NCBI GenBank assembly: GCA_963725085.1
Contig: CAVRXM010000003.1
Location: 466,202-530,201 of the forward strand
DNA: 64,000 nt
Direction: 5' to 3'
Source of the DNA: VRUE01 sp963725085
GTDB lineage: Bacteria > Actinomycetota > Thermoleophilia > Solirubrobacterales > 70-9
Part shown: positions 8,023 to 15,848 of the stretch, in pieces
Position numbering within the stretch: the stretch's first letter is position 1
Layout of the letters: each line of letters begins with the position of its first letter
The notes under the pieces: generated by a model
What the model was told of the DNA's origin: nothing
Seen by the model: only the letters and a program-made list of their open reading frames with translations
Databases searched by the model: none
Program-made: the position numbers and the translations under genes

Positions 8023-8856
8023 TTACGGACCGGTCCCGGCCGGGCGCTGGGCGCTGACACCCCGCGCAACGCGGAACTCCGCGGCGACCTCGCGGGTCGC
8101 CGCCTCGGCTCCGAGCGGAAATACGTGAAGCCCATCTACGCGCGAGATACTGGCAAGGCCGGCCGCCAGTTCGCGCGCTAGGTCGATGCCGCCGCCGCGA
8201 TTGATTTGAGCCAGGGCTCGCTGGGGAATCGTGACCCCAGGTAGCGCGCAGGCGCGCTCTGCCATGTGCGCGCTGCGGAGCAGCGCGACGCTTGCGTAGA
8301 ACCGCTCGCCCGCGAGGATGTCCTCGGCGGCCGAGAGGAACGCTTCGAGGCGCCCGAGGTCGAAGGTCATCTGCGACTGCAGAAAGGTTGCTCCAGCGGC
8401 GATCTTGCGCCGCAGGAGCCGCAACTCCCGGTCGACGTCCTCGGCGAATGGATTGACGACTGCCCCGACCGCCAGCGGATGCGGGGCGCCCCATGCCGAC
8501 GCACTCGCAATGAGTTGCGTGGCGGTCATGTCGGCCACATGTTCGATACCGGGCACTGGATCGCCCTGCATGCAGAGGACCGCCTCAGCGCCGAGCGCCG
8601 CCGCGCCCACGACCTGGGACTGCAGGGCAAGCCGGTTGCGATCCCGGCAGGAAACGTGGACGATTGTCCCCACACCCTGCTCCCGCGCGAGGGCCACCGC
8701 AGCCAGCGGCGACATCCGCGGCTGGCCGGCGTGATTGTCGGTCAACCCGACGACGTCGACGGTGTCGGCGAGAACAGCGATCCGGTCGTTGACCCGCGCG
8801 CCATCGGCCTCGGCCGGCAGCGAGATCTCCGCGGACGTCAGGGCGGTCAGCGACAC
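8023..8856 (-). CDS. Methylenetetrahydrofolate reductase-like protein (copy 1)
   Basis: 277 residues with the (beta-alpha)8 barrel order of MetF relatives: SAEISLPAE near the start (the EI/EP flavin-site segment), VVGLTDNHAGQPRMSPLAAV, VHVSCRDRNRLALQS, CMQGDPVPG (the GDPP-type motif), GATFLQSQMTFDL, and ASVALLRSAHMAE. MetF enzymes reduce 5,10-methylene-THF to 5-methyl-THF with FAD. This form is short and divergent, of the type often found beside corrinoid or C1 proteins, so it may be a folate-dependent paralogue rather than the housekeeping enzyme. The second copy has Ala for Asp in TFDLGRLE. Confidence 0.82.
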   Translation of the reverse strand: MSLTALTSAEISLPAEADGARVNDRIAVLADTVDVVGLTDNHAGQPRMSPLAAVALAREQGVGTIVHVSCRDRNRLALQSQVVGAAALGAEAVLCMQGDPVPGIEHVADMTATQLIASASAWGAPHPLAVGAVVNPFAEDVDRELRLLRRKIAAGATFLQSQMTFDLGRLEAFLSAAEDILAGERFYASVALLRSAHMAERACALPGVTIPQRALAQINRGGGIDLARELAAGLASISRVDGLHVFPLGAEAATREVAAEFRVARGVSAQRPAGTGP

Positions 8857-8883
8857 GACCGCTGAAGCCTAACCCCGTCGGTC

Positions 8884-9221
8884 CGGCAGGCCGGCCCTTG
8901 CCTCGTTAGAGAATCGCAAGGAGACACCTGCTTCGTCGGCCGGACAGGCGTCGAGCCGACCCCGCCGGCAGCCCCGCGAAGCGCGGAAGGGAGGCGCACC
9001 CGCGTAGCCAGCGAGACGCCCGAGTTGGACGAGGAGCGGAAGCGTTGTGCTGATTTCGCGGTGCTCCCGCAACGCGCGAGAGCGGCAGACGAAGGAGGCG
9101 CTGGGACAGGCCAGCCCCCAGCGCCCGATAACCGCGCCTTATGGACACCTCTCTGAGGCCGTAGCAGCGGGCTTTGGTTATCCGCTTGATCGAGTCGCGG
9201 ACCCCTCTTCCGGTTGTCATC
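8884..9221. other. Intergenic with a degenerate family-D fragment
   Basis: No supported gene. CCCGATAACCGCGCC and the degenerate continuation ACACCTCTCTGAGGCC at about 9123-9165 are a worn left end of the family-D element. The rest has no recognisable features. Confidence 0.5.
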
Positions 9222-9845
9222 TCAGCGAGTAGACGTGCGCCGTTTTGGGGCCGGTGGAGCGCCGAACGTGCGCAAGACGTGCTCGAGCGTCAAGGCGAGC
9301 AATTCCTGCGTCGCCTCGCGGCTGGCGTCCCCGCCGAGCCAGCGGCGCGTCGCGGCGCGGTTGAGCCCGGTCCAGCACTCGAGCGCGTAGCGCAGCCGCG
9401 GCGAGTCCTCGGCAATGTCGGCGTGGTGGGCGGCGAGTATCGCGACGGCGCGGCGCACGAGGTCGGTGACGACCCGCCTGACGTCGGGGTCGCCGATGTC
9501 TTCGCCGCGCCCAAGGGTGGCCAGCCAGATCGTGCGGTTCGCCTCGGTCCAGTCAAGCCAGCGCGAGACGTTGTCGGCCACCCGCGCACGGGCGCTGCGG
9601 CCCGCGGGCGGCGGTAGTTGCTCCTCGCGCTGGGCGCCGAGCCGCTCGAGCAGCGCGATGTAGACCTCCTTACGACCGCCGAAGTAGTGGTTGACGAGCC
9701 CGCGGGTGACCCCGGCGGAGCTCGCGATGTCCTCGATCGAGACCTCCTCATAGCCGCGCTCGGCGAACAGCGCGTTGGCCGCGTCGAGGATCTGTTCGCG
9801 CCGCTGCCCCGGATCGAGGCGGCTGAACTTCGGGGTCGCGCTCAT
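9222..9845 (-). CDS. TetR/AcrR family transcriptional regulator
   Basis: 207 residues. The N-terminal helix-turn-helix is textbook TetR: RREQILDAANALFAERGYEE, then SIEDIASSAGVTRGLVNHYF. The remaining ~140 residues form the ligand/dimer domain. Such proteins repress neighbouring genes until a small molecule binds. The gene is divergent from the small secreted-protein gene at 9932, and the 86-bp gap holds an inverted repeat (9864-9906), so it most likely controls itself and that gene. Confidence 0.9.
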   Translation of the reverse strand: MSATPKFSRLDPGQRREQILDAANALFAERGYEEVSIEDIASSAGVTRGLVNHYFGGRKEVYIALLERLGAQREEQLPPPAGRSARARVADNVSRWLDWTEANRTIWLATLGRGEDIGDPDVRRVVTDLVRRAVAILAAHHADIAEDSPRLRYALECWTGLNRAATRRWLGGDASREATQELLALTLEHVLRTFGAPPAPKRRTSTR

Positions 9846-9863
9846 ATGGCAAGTCTACCGATG

Positions 9864-9906
9864 TTGTTGGCAATCCGCCAAGAAGCTGTTATCGTGTCGC
9901 CAACAA
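9864..9906. promoter_or_regulatory. Candidate TetR operator and divergent promoter
   Basis: TTGTTGGC at 9864-9871 and GCCAACAA at 9899-9906 form a perfect 8-bp inverted repeat 27 bp apart. Between them lie TTGGCA (9868-9873) and TATCGT (9890-9895), spaced 16 bp, a plausible sigma-70-type promoter for the rightward gene. The position between a tetR gene and its divergent neighbour supports the reading. Confidence 0.5.
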
Positions 9907-9931
9907 GCCAGCAATTCTAAAGGAGACACCC

Positions 9932-10192
9932 TTGAAGTCACGCATCACGAAGTTCATCGTCACCGCCGTCGCTGCTACGGCCCTCGCGGTCCCCGCCGTG
10001 GCGTCCGCCGACTACAGCGTCCCGGTGCAGGCGTCCGAATGCGGCGCAGCCCACGGTACGTTCGGGTATCTCGGCGAGAAGGGTCCGCGCCACGACCTCG
10101 GTCAGGGCGACGAAACCGTATCGGGCAGCGTCAAGCTCGGCGCCGATGGTCCGGCGACCGGTGCCGCTAACAGCGCCGCCTGCAAGGCCTAA
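9932..10192 (+). CDS. Small secreted protein
   Basis: 86 residues from a TTG codon, chosen because AAGGAGAC sits 5 bp upstream and no ATG is available. A signal peptide is clear (KSRITKF, hydrophobic core, ending VASA-DYS). The mature part is about 60 residues, Gly-rich, with two Cys (SECGAAHG and the penultimate-region SAACKA) that could form one disulfide. No family is recognised. It is divergent from a TetR regulator and likely under its control. Confidence 0.7.
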   Translation: MKSRITKFIVTAVAATALAVPAVASADYSVPVQASECGAAHGTFGYLGEKGPRHDLGQGDETVSGSVKLGADGPATGAANSAACKA

Positions 10193-10286
10193 CGCTGATT
10201 GACGGGAGGTGGTGGCCGCTGGTCACCGCCTGCCGTCAGTCGCCACGGCGGCCGAAACCACGCGCCGACCCGGAGAGGACAGTTAC

Positions 10287-10541
10287 ATGGTTAAGACCTA
10301 CATCGTCTCCTGTCGAGGAGTACTCGATCAAGCTGTGATCGCCAAGCTCGAAGTCCTGGGTGTCTACTGGACCCTAGGAGGTAGCCCAGACACGCTCCCG
10401 ACCAACTGGATTCATCACCACATGCTGATTAACGCCATAGACGAGGATCAGGCGATTCAGAAGGCCTGCTTTGCCATAGAGACTTCTGGCGGCTCTGGAA
10501 TCGACTACACCTGCCTGAGCGAATTGTCTGGGGCAGGCTGA
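10287..10541 (+). CDS. Hypothetical 84-residue protein
   Basis: Starts at an ATG with GGAGAGGA seven bases upstream. The protein (MVKTYIVSCRGVLDQAVIAK ...) is a small alpha/beta protein with three Cys and an HHHM stretch near the middle. It ends in a Ser/Gly-rich tail. No family is recognised. Base composition is less GC-extreme than its neighbours. It lies after the secreted-protein gene with a 94-bp gap, so cotranscription is uncertain. Confidence 0.55.
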   Translation: MVKTYIVSCRGVLDQAVIAKLEVLGVYWTLGGSPDTLPTNWIHHHMLINAIDEDQAIQKACFAIETSGGSGIDYTCLSELSGAG

Positions 10542-10661
10542 GCGGTTACCGTTAAGGCCCGCAGGTCTTGCGGGTCGCTTCCCCCGGCCGCAGGTTCTCC
10601 CTGTCCATGCGTACCGAGGCAGCGCCTCGAGGGCTGGCACAGCCGTGGGGCTCGGTGCTTA

Positions 10662-11042
10662 TCAACCCTTGGCGTGCTCGGCCGCGCGCTCGCGCACCTC
10701 GGCCTTCTGCTCGAGGGTAAGCGCGCCCGGGTGGCCGCCGCCGAGCCAAGGTGTGAGGAACAGCAGCAGCCGCGCATCGCTCCGCGCAGCGATCGTGTGC
10801 CGCTCACTGGGAGCGAACTCGAACAGGTGCCCGGCCGCGGCCACGACAGCCTCGCCATCGGCGGCCCTTACCTCGACCTGGCCGTCGACGATGACAACCC
10901 GGGCATGCTCGTGAACCTCGTGCTCCTGCATTTCCTCTCCAGCGGTCAGCTGCAGGACGACCGTCCGCGCATCGTCAGCCGAGGCGAGGATCTTCGGCTC
11001 GTGAGGGTTGACGCCGATCGCATTCAGGTCCCAGCTCCGCAT
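10662..11042 (-). CDS. Cupin domain protein
   Basis: 126 residues with a single conserved beta-barrel: LQLTAGEEMQEHEVHEHARVV carries the HxH...E first cupin motif (EHEVHEHA), and GHLFEFAPSERHTIAARSDA carries the second motif with its His. Small cupins bind a metal or ligand; this one could be a sensor, isomerase or dioxygenase-like protein. The C-terminus is helical. It is a single gene between the hypothetical gene at 10287 and the beta-helix exoprotein. Confidence 0.8.
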   Translation of the reverse strand: MRSWDLNAIGVNPHEPKILASADDARTVVLQLTAGEEMQEHEVHEHARVVIVDGQVEVRAADGEAVVAAAGHLFEFAPSERHTIAARSDARLLLFLTPWLGGGHPGALTLEQKAEVRERAAEHAKG

Positions 11043-11168
11043 TGCGGGTGTTCTAGAACGTCGTCAATGCCCCAGGTATGGGATCCGATTTCTGGCGGAC
11101 CTCCGCGCCCGGCACCTCGCGTGGGCTCCTCGCGCGAGGGAGGCGCGTACGCCCCGCGACCGGACGCG

Positions 11169-12848
11169 CTATCTGTTCTTCCGCTTTAGCTTGACCTTGA
11201 ACTTCGCCGATGCTTGGTTGCCGGCAACATCGGTGGCGCTCACCGTGATCGTGACCTTGGTCTTCTTGCCCTTGGCCTGAGCTTGCTTGGTCAGCTGTTT
11301 GGCCTGCTTGGTGAGCCGCAGCGTGAGGGTCATCGTCGCGCCCGCGGCGATCGACTTCATCTGTGCCTGAAGCTTGAAACTCTTCTTCGCAGCGCTCGCC
11401 GATGAGCCTGCGGCCTTGACCGCTGGGATCGTGACCTTCCCGCCCCCCTGGAGCTCGGCGGCCTCGTCGCTTGTCACCTTCACCTTCACAAGCTTCGCGC
11501 CCGTCTGGACCTTCTTGCCCTTCAGGGTGATCCGGGGTGGGGTCGTGTCGGCGATCGGTCCCTGCTGGGCCGGTTCGGGCTGGAACTCGAACGCCCCGAT
11601 GTCCGCCCGAGCGACGCCGTCGCCGTTGCCGTCGACCTTTCGCGGTAGGCCATCGAAGTCACCCCCGGAGTCTGGCTCGAAGCCACTCGTGTCCGGGGAC
11701 GCGGGATCCCCCGCGTCGATTAGCGGCGAGTCGGGTGAGAGGTGGAGGTCGTTGGCCGAACCGAAGCCGGGGTTGGCCGAGATGTTGCCGGTCGTGTCGT
11801 CGAGCGTGCCGGGGCCGTCGCCGCTGTCTTCCTCCGGCAGGGACTTGTCATAGTCCGAGTAGGCAACGGTGAGGTTCGCCGTTCCGGTTTTGCCTCCCGA
11901 GCCGTTATCGGCGCGGCGCTTGAAGTTCATCGCGAACCCGCGCAGGATCGAGCTCCGGATGTCAACTTCGGCGGAGTTGTCCGACGTCGAGCCTTCCGCT
12001 TCTGCGAGCACGGCCAACGAGGTCGGATCGGAATCGCCGATCACCGTCAGGTGACGCGCCTTGATTCGACTGAACACATTGAAGCCGATACCGACCGCGC
12101 TCAGCGCAACCCCGTTCGGGCCGGAGATGTGCATCACGCAGTCCTCGAGCTTGAGTTCCTCCGACTGTGCCCCGATGTTGGCGTCGATGGTCGACCCGTG
12201 GACCGTCCCGTCGCCCAGGAGGCCCGTTCTCGCCTTCACCGACGAGCTCTCGAGTTTGGCGAGGTGCATCAGAACGCCGATCGATGTCCCGGGCAAATCG
12301 ACCTTGGCGTTGCGGATAGGGGTCTGACCGTTCCCGTTCACATCGATCCCAACGCTGTTGGTAGGAGGCGACGGGCTCGTCGCCGCGGTGATGACCACGT
12401 TGTCGGCTTCCCCAGCGTTCACCAGACCGCTGTTGTCGGCGCCCGAAGGCACCTGAATCGTGACGTCCTTGATCGTGCTCGCCCGGCCGCCCAGGGCGAC
12501 GCCCAACAAAACGGTGCGCACGCTGTTGCCGGGGTCCCGCTCTATGAGAGTGCCGCCGGTTTCCGTTCGTGGGCCGGAACCGACGATGTCCACGGGGTTG
12601 TCGCCGCCTTCGGTGACCGCTTCGTGAAATACGCCGTCGCCGATGAGGATGAGATCGGGGGAGGCCGGTGGCGAAGCGGGATTGTTCGCTTCCGCGGCGC
12701 TGATCGCCTGCTGGATCGTCGTGAAGTTGTGACCCGGATCGGAACAACCGGAACGGTTCACGCAGAACGTGTCCGCACCAGCCGTCGATGCCACAGCCAG
12801 TGCGATCACCAGGGCGCTCGCCCACCAGAGCATGACCCGGGTCCCCAT
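11169..12848 (-). CDS. Secreted right-handed beta-helix protein
   Basis: 559 residues from the ATG at 12848. A signal peptide (MGTRVMLWWASALVIALAV ending AGA) is followed by FCVNRSGCSDPG and FTTIQQAISAAEANNP, the usual entry to parallel beta-helix exoproteins. The middle ~300 residues are repeated short beta segments. SPLIDAGDP and ADIGAFEF near residue 420-450 are the end motif seen in choice-of-anchor Q-type proteins. A Lys-rich C-terminal beta-sandwich (TPPRITLKGKKVQ ... ATDVAGNQASAKFKVKLKRK) follows. Such proteins bind or cleave polysaccharide or serve as surface adhesins; no catalytic residues can be assigned. The frame stays open upstream into a tRNA-Pro scar, which is not part of the gene. 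Confidence 0.8.
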   Translation of the reverse strand: MGTRVMLWWASALVIALAVASTAGADTFCVNRSGCSDPGHNFTTIQQAISAAEANNPASPPASPDLILIGDGVFHEAVTEGGDNPVDIVGSGPRTETGGTLIERDPGNSVRTVLLGVALGGRASTIKDVTIQVPSGADNSGLVNAGEADNVVITAATSPSPPTNSVGIDVNGNGQTPIRNAKVDLPGTSIGVLMHLAKLESSSVKARTGLLGDGTVHGSTIDANIGAQSEELKLEDCVMHISGPNGVALSAVGIGFNVFSRIKARHLTVIGDSDPTSLAVLAEAEGSTSDNSAEVDIRSSILRGFAMNFKRRADNGSGGKTGTANLTVAYSDYDKSLPEEDSGDGPGTLDDTTGNISANPGFGSANDLHLSPDSPLIDAGDPASPDTSGFEPDSGGDFDGLPRKVDGNGDGVARADIGAFEFQPEPAQQGPIADTTPPRITLKGKKVQTGAKLVKVKVTSDEAAELQGGGKVTIPAVKAAGSSASAAKKSFKLQAQMKSIAAGATMTLTLRLTKQAKQLTKQAQAKGKKTKVTITVSATDVAGNQASAKFKVKLKRKNR

Positions 12849-12911
12849 TGCCCGGCATGATACCGAGGACCGACCGCCCCGCCGCAGGGCATCCAGACTT
12901 CTCGAATCAGT

Positions 12912-13075
12912 CGGGGAGGCCGGATTTGAACCTGCGACCGCTCGGCCCCCAGCCGGAGGGCGCGAGTGCCCCATTTGTCCCACCGCGTCCCATGCCTCCC
13001 TCCCGTCCCCGTCTCGGGACGCATCGGACATATCGGACGATGCAGTCCGGTACCAAGTTGGTACCACGATGCCCC
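12912..13075 (-). pseudogene. tRNA-Pro(GGG) 3'-half remnant with conserved downstream scar (family A, copy 1)
   Basis: On the minus strand the tRNA part reads CTGGGGG (anticodon loop, GGG), CCGAG, the variable CGGTC, a T arm with TTCAAAT, and the acceptor end CCTCCCCGA. No 5' half is present. Rightward on the plus strand lies the family-A scar: iterated GCGTCCC-like blocks, GGACGATGCAGTCC and two GGTACC sites (GGTACCAAGTTGGTACCACG). The same order is seen at 29697, 41166 and 42398. Confidence 0.8.
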
Positions 13076-13079
13076 AGCA

Positions 13080-13745
13080 TGTTGGGGGATAGGAGATAAG
13101 GCCATTCAAAACTGCACCCCCCGGCCAAACCCGGCCATAGAAAGCTGAATCGGGCCTGCTTCGGAGGGCCCCAACCCACCCGTCGGTCCCGTCAAGCCGC
13201 GCCTTGCCTTTCCTGCCCTGGCAACTCAGGGGCAACTCGGGACCAGCCCTCAACAACCCACGCCAATCCGCAGCAACCCTCCCCACGCGATCCGGCATGG
13301 GCAGGCGGGGGCGGGCTCGGGCGGGGCACCCAGAGATGTGGCCCACATCCGTAGGGTTCCCCAATCGCCCTAGGTAGCGGGTACGGACGCCCGGAACAAG
13401 AGTGGAATGCGGTGTCCGGGCTTTCAGGTGCTTGTCCGAGAACGCGCATGGACGTAGATGAGATATCGGATGGGCATATAGGCCCAGTCGTTGGGTCCTA
13501 GCTTCGACCGGCCGTAAACCCGTTAAGAACCTTCACCTTCTCTTGGCGTTCGCTTGGGCACCGCCTTGTCCGCCCGGGCGCAGAATGGGTCGACCGATAT
13601 CGAAAAAGTGATCCAGTGACCAACCGGAAGTGACTTACGGTCGCTTTGAGGTTTTGGCGTTCCTTTACCCGGGCTTTACCCGGGCTTGGAGCGTGCTTGG
13701 ACGTTCCCTCCCGAGACTGCTGAGTGAAATCCAACCAGGGGGTGA
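13080..13745. other. Long intergenic region, no supported gene
   Basis: No reading frame here has family features. It contains several short C/G runs and a small direct repeat, CTTTACCCGGG at 13664-13683. The last 100 bp precede the GTG of the next gene and include GGGGGTGAG, an adequate ribosome-binding purine run, so the promoter of the 13752 operon probably lies around 13580-13700. Confidence 0.5.
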
Positions 13746-13751
13746 GCACTC

Positions 13752-14291
13752 GTGGGGAACAAGGTGAGGACTCGAGTCGCGGCGGGAGCCGCGATCGTCG
13801 GCTTGGGCGGGCTCACGGGCCTTGCCCTCAGCAACAGCCAGAAGTCCGCACCGGTCGCCGCCAAGCCTCTGATCCACACAAAGGTGATCAGACGGACGAT
13901 CCACGTCACCAAACACGTCAAGCCGAAACACCCGGTTGGTGCTGGCGCGGCCGCGGCTGGAACCGCGGCTGCATACGGAAGCGCGAGCGGCGCCGGGTCG
14001 AGCGGCGGCGTTTCCACCGGCGCCTCGTCGGCCGGCTCCTCCCCTTCGTATTCCTCTTCCTCCGCCCCTGTGACGACTTCCTCCAGCGGCGCGGCGGCCG
14101 CGACCCCGGGCTCCAGCCCGGCGCCTGTCGTCACCCACGCCAGCAGCTCCGGGGGCGGCTCCGGCGGCGCCGCTCCGGTTGTGACCCACACCAGCGGCGG
14201 TGGTGCTGGCGAGGGCGGCGACGGCGGCAACGGCGGTGATAGTGGCGGTGACGGCGGCGGTGACGGCGGCGGTGACGGCGGCGGTGACTGA
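13752..14291 (+). CDS. Envelope protein with low-complexity Ser/Gly tail and GGD repeats
   Basis: 179 residues from GTG. Residues 8-27 form one hydrophobic segment (AGAAIVGLGGLTGLALSN), an anchor or signal. A basic stretch (KVIRRTIHVTKHVKPKH) follows, then Ala/Ser/Gly low complexity and finally a tandem GGDGG repeat at the C-terminus (DNA period 12 bp, 14236-14290). No family is recognised. The acidic GGD tail could bind cations. Its stop codon overlaps the next start (GTGACTGA), and the cluster ends with a haem-type membrane protein, so it may be an accessory of that redox system. Confidence 0.6.
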   Translation: MGNKVRTRVAAGAAIVGLGGLTGLALSNSQKSAPVAAKPLIHTKVIRRTIHVTKHVKPKHPVGAGAAAAGTAAAYGSASGAGSSGGVSTGASSAGSSPSYSSSSAPVTTSSSGAAAATPGSSPAPVVTHASSSGGGSGGAAPVVTHTSGGGAGEGGDGGNGGDSGGDGGGDGGGDGGGD

Positions 14292-14490
14292 ACTTCCTCC
14301 CGACAACCCGGTCCGGACGGCTCCTGGGGGCGGCCCTGGGCCCCACGGCCGCCGGCCCGGGCCCGAGGAAGGCCGCACGATCCTCAATGAGCGCGGCGGA
14401 CTGCCCGTCCACGACAACGGCTGGGTCCAGCCGGTTGGCCCGCTAAGCGCCCGGCTCGGTTGGACGGTCAAAGACGAGGCCGCGTCGTGA
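14284..14490 (+). CDS. Small hypothetical protein linking the operon
   Basis: A 68-residue frame begins at a GTG overlapping the upstream stop and ends with TGA overlapping the next GTG (GTGA), a spacing typical of coupled genes. The sequence is Pro/Gly-rich (ELPPDNPVRTAPGGGPGPHG) and then more ordered (GRTILNERGGLPVHDNGWVQ). No family is recognised. The tight overlaps on both sides are the main evidence. Confidence 0.45.
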   Translation: MTELPPDNPVRTAPGGGPGPHGRRPGPEEGRTILNERGGLPVHDNGWVQPVGPLSARLGWTVKDEAAS

Positions 14491-15446
14491 ACACGACTGC
14501 CTCCACCGTGCTGCAGACCCACGGCTGGTGGCTCGCGGGCCGGGCCTCGGGCCTCGTCGCTCTCGTCCTGGTTACGATCTCGGTCGGCCTCGGGTTGGCG
14601 ATGGCTGGCAGGGTGATGCGCCGCCCCGGACTCTCACGCAAGCTGCGGGCGGTCCACGAGCAGACGGCCCTAGCAGGGATCCTGGCGATCGCCGTCCACG
14701 GCATCACCCTGCTCGGCGACCCCTGGCTACACCCGGGCATCTCCGGCATCACAATGCCCTTCGCGATGGGTTTTCGGCCGCTGTGGACGGGCCTCGGCAT
14801 CGTGGCCGGCTACCTCACGGCGCTCGTCGGCCTCAGCTTCTACGCCCGCAGGCGGATCGGGGCGCGCCTCTGGCGCAAGGTCCACCGGGCGATGGTCCTG
14901 GTCTATCTGCTCGGCCTAGTCCATGCGATCGGTGCCGGCACAGACGCCTCGACCGTGTGGTTCCGCTGGTGGGTGCTGATGACATCGCCTCTGATCGGGG
15001 GGCTCTTTGTCTACCGGGTTCTTTCAGGCGGCGACAAAGGCAGTGGCTCGGGAGGGCGGCGGGACGATCGTTTGCACAAGGGCGCCCGCGACCGCCGCCT
15101 CGGCTTTCCCGCGCCCCCTACCCGCGCGGCGGAGCGATCTCTCGAATCCCAGTCCCCAAGGAGACGTGATCGGGAGGTGATGCAAATATCCAACCAAGGA
15201 GGTTCCACAATGCAAGGTCTTCTACGGAAGAGCGCGGTATTGGCGACCACGGCGGCGTTTGCCTTCAGCGTCGGGGCTGCCCCCGTCGCAGCGAGCGCTG
15301 ACCATGGTCACCATAAGGACTGGACTGACAAGCACTGCAAGAACCAACGCGCCCAGTGGCAGAAGGCTCATAAGCACCCTACGGCCAATCAAAGCAAGCA
15401 GGAGAACAACCTGCTGAAGAAGCACGGCTGCACAGAGCGAGTCTAA
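14487..15446 (+). CDS. Ferric reductase-like transmembrane protein, in frame with a secreted C-terminal module
   Basis: From GTG the frame encodes 319 residues. Residues 1-185 contain about five or six membrane helices with His in RAVHEQ, AVHGIT, KVHR and LVHAIG, the paired-His layout of b-haem ferric-reductase-like (YedZ/MsrQ-related) domains, which move electrons across the membrane. After FVYRVLSGG comes a basic low-complexity linker with no stop codon, and the frame runs directly into a second protein that has its own ribosome site and signal peptide (15210-15446). Either the stop was lost by a frameshift, or a nested in-frame start yields two products. The membrane domain is certain; the exact C-terminus is not. 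Confidence 0.7.
   Translation: MNTTASTVLQTHGWWLAGRASGLVALVLVTISVGLGLAMAGRVMRRPGLSRKLRAVHEQTALAGILAIAVHGITLLGDPWLHPGISGITMPFAMGFRPLWTGLGIVAGYLTALVGLSFYARRRIGARLWRKVHRAMVLVYLLGLVHAIGAGTDASTVWFRWWVLMTSPLIGGLFVYRVLSGGDKGSGSGGRRDDRLHKGARDRRLGFPAPPTRAAERSLESQSPRRRDREVMQISNQGGSTMQGLLRKSAVLATTAAFAFSVGAAPVAASADHGHHKDWTDKHCKNQRAQWQKAHKHPTANQSKQENNLLKKHGCTERV
15210..15446 (+). CDS. Small secreted protein encoded in frame inside the preceding ORF
   Basis: 78 residues from an ATG with AAGGAGG seven bases upstream, the best ribosome site in the area. Residues 1-30 are a signal peptide (LLRKSAVLATTAAFAFSVGA ending ASA-DHG). The mature 48 residues are His/Lys/Gln-rich (DHGHHKDWTDKHCKNQRAQW) with two Cys, and could bind metal. 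No family is recognised. Its reading frame is the same as that of the membrane protein upstream, with no stop between them, so it could be made alone, as a fusion tail, or both. Confidence 0.7.
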   Translation: MQGLLRKSAVLATTAAFAFSVGAAPVAASADHGHHKDWTDKHCKNQRAQWQKAHKHPTANQSKQENNLLKKHGCTERV

Positions 15447-15542
15447 TTATTTAGCTCCGAGCAGGTTCCAAGAACCGAATAGCGCGGCCCGGCTGAGGTT
15501 CTGCACTAGCGGCCGGGTCGCGCACAGGCCCGCAGCGAGCGC

Positions 15543-15719
15543 ATGAACGGCAAGCTCGCGGGCACCAGGCTGCGCAAACAGATCGCCGAGATCGACCGCA
15601 AGATCAAGGCCCAGGTGATCGTCGGAGCTCAGCCACAACGCCCTCGGGGGCTGGCGGCTCAGCTACTAGCCGGAATCGGGCAGAAGCGGGGCCCAGCAGG
15701 GCTGGTGTTACCGGAGTAA
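15543..15719 (+). CDS. Possible 58-residue protein or gene remnant
   Basis: An ATG-started frame (MNGKLAGTRLRKQIAEIDRK ...) begins with a short charged helix with coiled-coil character and ends in a Gly/Leu-rich tail. There is no clear ribosome site and no recognised family. It may be the end of a degraded helical protein. Confidence 0.3.
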   Translation: MNGKLAGTRLRKQIAEIDRKIKAQVIVGAQPQRPRGLAAQLLAGIGQKRGPAGLVLPE

Positions 15720-15848
15720 GGACAATCCATGTCGAACCCCAGGCTCGAGCGCCGGTCAGGGCGAGGGTACTCCAGTCCGTTCCAAGGATGCGACTCCGAG
15801 GCTTTCGAGTGCATGAACCTCAATTGATCCTCGGCATCCTTCACACAT

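Larger units (their letters stand above)
5462..8883. repeat. Large direct duplication, copy 1 (3,422 bp)
   Basis: This segment is repeated at 54708-58129 in the same orientation, offset 49,246. By reading I found six single-base differences: 6085 T/C, 7188 A/G, 7712 G/A, 8056 G/A, 8360 T/G and 8383 A/G (about 99.8% identity). Identity ends abruptly at both borders. It holds an SDR, a tRNA-Ser 3' remnant, DUF2237, family-C repeats, GFA and a MetF-like gene. The left border lies inside an otherwise continuous family-C unit, which suggests this copy is the older one. No transposase or terminal inverted repeat is visible. Confidence 0.95.

Noticed and set aside
12860..13364. N-terminal extension of the beta-helix protein
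   Set aside because: The extra frame translates the tRNA-Pro remnant and scar; the signal peptide starts at 12848.
14236..14290. 12-bp tandem repeat that could be mistaken for a CRISPR or VNTR element
   Set aside because: It is the coding sequence for GGDGG repeats in the protein at 13752; there are no spacers or separate repeat units.
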